A stretch of DNA of 48,306 nucleotides. Origin: Granulosicoccus sp. (GTDB taxonomy: Bacteria; Pseudomonadota; Gammaproteobacteria; Granulosicoccales; Granulosicoccaceae). The DNA is taken from the NCBI GenBank assembly GCA_013002205.1, contig JABDKN010000313.1, positions 1 through 48,306 of the forward strand. Reading direction: 5' to 3'. The notes under the pieces were generated by a model. That model was not told the origin of the DNA. It made no database searches and worked only from the letters and a program-made list of their open reading frames with translations. The number at the start of each line of letters is the position of its first letter. The stretch's first letter is position 1. Positions 44,222-48,306 of this stretch are shown piece after piece. Made by a program: the position numbers and the translations under genes.

Positions 44222-44289
44222 GAAGTGTCAACCGTCGGATAGTAAGAAACCCTGATGCAAGCATGATACCCGAGTTGCAGGTGTTGCCG

Positions 44290-44307
44290 GTGCCAGTGTA
44301 CTGGCAC
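44290..44307. repeat. Inverted repeat between kefC and the NYN gene
   Basis: GTGCCAGT-GT-ACTGGCAC, 8-bp perfect arms, 24 bp past the kefC stop. No U-tract follows, so it could be an mRNA end stem or a regulator site for the NYN gene downstream. Confidence 0.45.
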
Positions 44308-44331
44308 GTCGCCTGGGTATCCGACCTGACG

Positions 44332-46278
44332 CTATTTCCCGTCGTCCTGTGCCACGACGGTATTGCCAGGCGGGTGCCAGTCGTGTTCGGAATGGTCCTG
44401 CCTGCGGCGTGAGTTACCGGACATCGCCGCATCCAGACTGGCCTTTATCTCCAGTGCAATCCTCACGTATTCGGCATTCTGTGATGGGGGAATATCCGGC
44501 TTGTACACCTCGGCCAGCCTGCGAATGCCCTTGAGTTCTTCGGTCACATAGACAGTGGCCGCCTTCTCCGAGTCAGCCGGATGCATACCCAGCGCCTCGA
44601 GCGCGTAGCGACCTGCCCGCAATGCACTGTCGGCGGTCTCCCTGACGATGTCGTCGGCGCCTGACTGGAACAGCCTGAAGACGTGCCGTCGGTCATAAGC
44701 CCTGGCTATGATGTGCAGGTCCGGACGCTCGCGGCGAGCGTGCGCAATCAGGGCAAGCGCCTGTTCCTGGTTGTCGATGGCAACTACCAGCAGCTGCGCC
44801 TCGTGCAGGCCGGCGGCGTGCAGCATGTCCGGTCTGGATGCATCACCATAAAATGTCATGATTTCGAAGGCGCGCATGCTTTCAATCATTTCGGCATGCA
44901 GATCGAGCACGACGGTCTTGTAACCGTTGGACATGAGCAGCCTGTTGATGATCTGTCCAAATCGGCCATGCCCGGCAATGATGACGCTGCCTTTTTCGGT
45001 GATCTCGTCATTGTCACGGGACTGGGCATCGAGCAGTCGCGGCTGTACCACTTTTTCGAAGAAGATAAACAGGGCCGGTGTCAGCATCATCGACATGGCC
45101 ACGACCAGCAGCAGAATCCTGGACAATTCCGGTGACAGCACCGATGACTGCAGACAGAAAGAGATGAGCACGAAACCGAATTCCCCGGCCTGGGCAAGAC
45201 CCAGCACCAGCAGCCAGCGATCACTGCCACGGACGCCGAACACGATGGCCAGCGCAAGCAGTACCAGCGCCTTGATGAGCATGACGCCCACCGTCAGGGC
45301 CGCCACGATACCCAGCTCATTCCACAGGACCGCAAAGTCTACGCCGGCCCCGACCGTGATGAAGAACAATCCGAGCAGCAGCCCCTTGAACGGCTCTATG
45401 TCACTTTCCAGTTCATGCCGGTATTCGCTGGTGGCCAGTACCACCCCGGCCAGGAAGGTTCCCAGTGCCGGTGACAGCCCCACCAGTGTCATCAGTAACG
45501 CCGTGCCAATGACCAGCAGCAGAGCGGCTGCCGTGAACATCTCCCGCAACCCCGTTTGCGCAATGAAACGGAAAACGGGACGTGACAGGTAGTATCCGCC
45601 GATGACTACCAATGCGACAGCACCCACCGTTATCACGGTAACCTGCCAGCCGGCCAGAGCCGCTGTCAGATCCATGCCCGCTGCACTGTCCGCGCCATGC
45701 CCGGCAGCGGTACCGACATCCACTGTGCCATGCGCTCCGCTGCCCATAGCGATGGCGCCGAGCTCGGGAATGGTCAGCAAAGGAATCAGCGCGAGCATTG
45801 GTATGACCGCAATATCCTGGAACAGCAATACGGAGAAGCTCGACTGGCCACCCTGGGTTTTCATCAAGCCCTTCTCATTCAGGGTCTGCAGTACGATGGC
45901 GGTGGAAGAGAGGGAAAACACCATGCCTACGGCCAGCGCGGTACGCCAGTCCAGTCCCAGCAAAACACCAGAACCTGCAATGACGCCAACCGTCAGCAGT
46001 ACCTGCAGACCACCCAGACCGAGTAAGCGGTGACGCATCGCCCACAGAGAGCGAGGTTCAAGTTCCAGACCGACGATAAACAACATCATCACCACACCGA
46101 ACTCGGCAAAATGCTGTACATCGCTGGTCTCACTGCCGACCAGTCCGGTGACCGGCCCGATCACCACGCCGGCGATCAGATAACCCAGCACCGAACCCAG
46201 GCCCAACTGCCTGGCAAGCGGTACCGCGATGACCGCGGCCAGCAGATAGATGAATGCCTGTAACAGTACGCTATCCAT
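44332..46278 (-). CDS. kefC: KefB/KefC-type potassium-proton antiporter
   Basis: A 648-residue CPA2 transporter. About twelve membrane segments (residues about 5-385) start with LLQAFIYLLAAVIAVPLARQ. A cytosolic RCK/TrkA-N domain follows (IIAGHGRFGQIINRLL, then TFYGDASRPDMLHAAG, to about residue 530) and a polar C-tail. KefB/C export K+ and are gated by glutathione adducts during electrophile stress. A Gly/His-rich loop (MGSGAHGTVDVGTAAGHGAD, about 175-195) interrupts the transport region. The start overlaps the kefF-like stop by 8 bp, as in enteric kefFC. KefB versus KefC cannot be told apart with certainty. Confidence 0.88.
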   Translation of the reverse strand: MDSVLLQAFIYLLAAVIAVPLARQLGLGSVLGYLIAGVVIGPVTGLVGSETSDVQHFAEFGVVMMLFIVGLELEPRSLWAMRHRLLGLGGLQVLLTVGVIAGSGVLLGLDWRTALAVGMVFSLSSTAIVLQTLNEKGLMKTQGGQSSFSVLLFQDIAVIPMLALIPLLTIPELGAIAMGSGAHGTVDVGTAAGHGADSAAGMDLTAALAGWQVTVITVGAVALVVIGGYYLSRPVFRFIAQTGLREMFTAAALLLVIGTALLMTLVGLSPALGTFLAGVVLATSEYRHELESDIEPFKGLLLGLFFITVGAGVDFAVLWNELGIVAALTVGVMLIKALVLLALAIVFGVRGSDRWLLVLGLAQAGEFGFVLISFCLQSSVLSPELSRILLLVVAMSMMLTPALFIFFEKVVQPRLLDAQSRDNDEITEKGSVIIAGHGRFGQIINRLLMSNGYKTVVLDLHAEMIESMRAFEIMTFYGDASRPDMLHAAGLHEAQLLVVAIDNQEQALALIAHARRERPDLHIIARAYDRRHVFRLFQSGADDIVRETADSALRAGRYALEALGMHPADSEKAATVYVTEELKGIRRLAEVYKPDIPPSQNAEYVRIALEIKASLDAAMSGNSRRRQDHSEHDWHPPGNTVVAQDDGK

Positions 46279-46906
46279 GACGTTGCGTGCCGCTCGTGGC
46301 GCCGGTCTCCAGAAGCGGCAGCTCCGTCTCGCTCAGCAGCCTTTGCCTGAATGCGGCCGGCAAATCCAGTTGCTCGTCACGCAAGGCTTCGAGCAAACGT
46401 GAATAGGTCTGCACATGGCGCTCGGTACGCCCGTCAGAGCTTGCAGTGACAGCCGAGAACAGGACCAGTGGAGGCAGGAACCGCATCTGGCACAGCCTGG
46501 CCGTCTGTTCCAGCGGAGTCAGCAATGTCCTGATGGAAAAGTGGTTGCTACCGTGAATCGAGTAGGCCGATTCTGCCCCACCCGTCGTTATCGCCACCAG
46601 GCATGATTTGCCAGCCAGCGCATCACCCCGTGGACCATAGGCAAAACCGAATTCGAGAACCAGATCCTGCCACTCCTTGAGCAGGGCAGGTGTCGAGTAC
46701 CAGTAAAACGGAAACTGGAAAACGATGACGTCGTGTTCCTTGAGACGCTGTTGTTCCGCATCGATATCGATCTTGAAGCGTGGATACAGGGCGTAGAGAT
46801 CCACGAAGGTGACACCCGGCAATTGCCGCGCAGCAGCACTCATCCTGTTGTTGACCTGCGACTGGCTGGGACTGGAGTGCGCCATCAGCACCAGTATTCG
46901 CTTCAT
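46271..46906 (-). CDS. kefF: KefF/KefG-type NAD(P)H quinone oxidoreductase
   Basis: A flavodoxin-fold ancillary subunit that activates the Kef channel and reduces quinones. From the ATG at 46906 it has 211 residues. It starts RILVLMAHSSPSQSQVNNRM, with HDVIVFQFPFYWYSTPALLKEWQD and ITTGGAESAYSIHGSN, all typical of the KefF/KefG/MdaB group. GAGG 5 nt upstream favours this start over an ATG at 46921. The end overlaps kefC by 8 bp, so the two are probably translated together and act as a complex. Confidence 0.88.
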   Translation of the reverse strand: MKRILVLMAHSSPSQSQVNNRMSAAARQLPGVTFVDLYALYPRFKIDIDAEQQRLKEHDVIVFQFPFYWYSTPALLKEWQDLVLEFGFAYGPRGDALAGKSCLVAITTGGAESAYSIHGSNHFSIRTLLTPLEQTARLCQMRFLPPLVLFSAVTASSDGRTERHVQTYSRLLEALRDEQLDLPAAFRQRLLSETELPLLETGATSGTQRHG

Positions 46907-46936
46907 AGTGACCTCGTGCAAACACCGGTCGGGAAA

Positions 46937-48082
46937 CTACAGGCAAGCCAGCAGCAGTTCCCGGGTATTGTATTCATTCATGATCACCGGATTGCCCCCG
47001 GTACTCGGGTCGGCAAGTGCCGACAGTGTCAGTGCTGCAATATCCGGATTGGTGACGCCCAGGGCTGTCAGGTTCGGTGGAATTCCGAACAAGCGGTTCA
47101 ACTCACCAACCCTTGCATGAAACCCTTCGAAACCTCCGGACAGGCCCAGGTACCGAGCAGCCTCGGCCAGGCGCCCCGCCACCGCCTCACGATTGAACAT
47201 CAGCACAGGCTGCATGACCACGGCATTGGTAGTGCCGTGATGGGTATTGAACACTGCACCGATGGGATGCGATAGCGCATGAATGGCGCCGAGTCCCTTT
47301 TGAAAGGCGGTTGCACCCATTGCCGCGGCACTCATCATGTGCGCACGTGCCTCCAGATCGGAGCCGTCTTCGAAAGCGCGCGGCAGGTACTCATTGACGA
47401 GTCGCATTCCTTCCAGTGCAATACCCTGACTCATCGGATGATAGTGCGGTGAGCAATACGCTTCCAGGCAATGGGCAAAGGCATCCATTCCGGTGCCGGC
47501 CGTAATCACAGCCGGCATGCCCACGGTCAGCTCCGGATCGCAGATCACCAGTGCCGGCAGTATCTGCGGATGAAAGATTATCTTCTTCTCGTGAGTCTGC
47601 GTATTGGTCAGGACCGAGGCACGCCCGACCTCCGATCCGGTACCAGCGGTGGTGGGAACTGCCACTACGGGGTCGATACCGGCAGGGTCTGCCCGTGTCC
47701 ACCAGTCGTCGACATCCTCGAAATCCCAGACTTCTCTCGTCTGGCCTGACATGAAGGCCAGGGCCTTGCCCAGGTCCAGGGCCGATCCCCCACCGAAGGC
47801 GACGACACCATCATGCCGACCCTGCCGATAGAGCTCCAGGCCCGCGTCGAGATTCTGCCCCGCCGGATTCATGTCCACCTCGCTGAACATGGCGCGACCC
47901 AGGCCCCCGGCCTCCAACAGGTCCAGCGTGGCCTGCGTGATCGGCAGGTTCTTCAGTCCCTTGTCCGTGACCAGCAGCGGTCTGCTGATACCCGCAACCT
48001 GGCAGGCATCGACGATCTCCCTGATCCGCCCGGCACCAAAGCGAATCGAGGTGGGGTAGTGCCAGTTTCCGGTAAGTTGCAT
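46937..48082 (-). CDS. Iron-containing (group III) alcohol dehydrogenase
   Basis: An NAD(P)-dependent dehydrogenase of 381 residues. It has GAGRIREI, the nucleotide region VVAFGGGSALDLGKA, and VPTTAGTGSEV. Metal ligands lie in GMDAFAHCLEAYCSP (Asp, His) and in IHALSHPIGAVFNTHHG (two His). These place it in the Fe-ADH family, and the metal is predicted to be iron. Start may be the ATG at 48082 or GTG at 48091; no strong ribosome site precedes either. It is 72 bp downstream of a glutamine synthetase-family gene. That pairing occurs in amine or amino-alcohol catabolic clusters, but the substrate here is not known. Confidence 0.9.
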   Translation of the reverse strand: MQLTGNWHYPTSIRFGAGRIREIVDACQVAGISRPLLVTDKGLKNLPITQATLDLLEAGGLGRAMFSEVDMNPAGQNLDAGLELYRQGRHDGVVAFGGGSALDLGKALAFMSGQTREVWDFEDVDDWWTRADPAGIDPVVAVPTTAGTGSEVGRASVLTNTQTHEKKIIFHPQILPALVICDPELTVGMPAVITAGTGMDAFAHCLEAYCSPHYHPMSQGIALEGMRLVNEYLPRAFEDGSDLEARAHMMSAAAMGATAFQKGLGAIHALSHPIGAVFNTHHGTTNAVVMQPVLMFNREAVAGRLAEAARYLGLSGGFEGFHARVGELNRLFGIPPNLTALGVTNPDIAALTLSALADPSTGGNPVIMNEYNTRELLLACL

Positions 48083-48154
48083 GTCGATCACATCAGTCAA
48101 GATTCGTTGCTCGGGTGGCCAGGGCCGGCACAATGCACTCCGACCGGCCGTTGC

Positions 48155-48306
48155 TCATGCGCGCTCGAAGCCACGTCGGATTTCGTAGTCGGTCACGATA
48201 CGGTCAAACTCTTCCTGCTCCCAACGTGCCGCGCGCACATAGTGATCGATCACCTCGTCTCCCATGGCCGCTCGCAGTACGGTGGAGTCTGCCAAGGCAT
48301 CAGCGG
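48155..48306 (-). CDS. Glutamine synthetase family protein (3' end only)
   Basis: Only the last 49 codons are inside the window; the start lies beyond 48306. The visible C-terminus reads ADALADSTVLRAAMG, then DEVIDHYVRAARWEQEEFDR and VTDYEIRRGFERA before TGA. This HY..AARWEQ.EF...VTDWE-like ending is characteristic of GlnA-family enzymes of the PuuA (gamma-glutamylpolyamine or similar) type. It therefore more likely ligates glutamate to an amine than makes glutamine. It lies upstream of the iron alcohol dehydrogenase on the same strand and could share its transcript. Confidence 0.75.
   Translation of the reverse strand, partial: ADALADSTVLRAAMGDEVIDHYVRAARWEQEEFDRIVTDYEIRRGFERA

Overview
The window is a gene-dense stretch of a gammaproteobacterial chromosome. 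Base composition is moderately GC-rich and gene ends often overlap by 1-4 nt. Several neighbourhoods are diagnostic of the class: ygfB-pepP-ubiH, the zapB-like gene followed by zapA, 6S RNA and fau, rpsP-rimM-trmD-rplS, pcnB-folK, and kefF-kefC. These sit among genes not ordered as in enterics (dNK after folK, a ClC exchanger after ubiH, metH upstream of rpsP). A marine or environmental, non-enteric lineage is likely; the genus cannot be settled from sequence alone. I see no insertion sequence, prophage, integrase, tRNA, rRNA or CRISPR array.

Layout. 1-8.7 kb: an ArsR-type regulator divergent from a NIPSNAP protein, an MtfA-like peptidase, a lytic transglycosylase, TrhO overlapping a small methyltransferase, adk, and a coupled metY-hydrolase pair. 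8.7-15.2 kb: a tightly coupled leftward unit (ygfB-pepP-ubiH-clc) divergent from zapB-like/zapA/6S RNA/fau. 15.3-21 kb: ilvA and rpiA, then a CHASE2 histidine kinase with an OmpR-type regulator. 21.2-26 kb: hslR-pcnB-folK-dNK, ycgL and two monohaem cytochromes c. PcnB carries a long repeat-encoded N-terminal insert. 26.2-34.5 kb: htpG, the rpsP operon and metH. 35.1-42.5 kb: a sensor GGDEF-EAL protein meets, tail to tail, a three-gene ABC-2 operon. 42.5-48.3 kb: a GFA-like protein, a NYN/OST-HTH protein, kefF-kefC, an iron alcohol dehydrogenase and the end of a glutamine synthetase-family gene.

The most unusual system is the ABC operon at 37608-42465. It encodes one ATPase and two homologously built permeases. 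Each permease has about seven membrane segments followed by a roughly 380-residue extracytoplasmic domain. In one, this domain has a complete gluzincin-type zinc protease signature (HETAH plus a downstream EGMAQY). In the other, the same positions are degraded (HGVLS, LDGF). The arrangement suggests a heterodimeric transporter with one active and one pseudo-protease ectodomain.

Secondary points of interest are the hexamer/12-mer tandem repeats in pcnB, the EAL domain with a broken metal motif, the palindromes upstream of metH, and the NYN-LOTUS protein.
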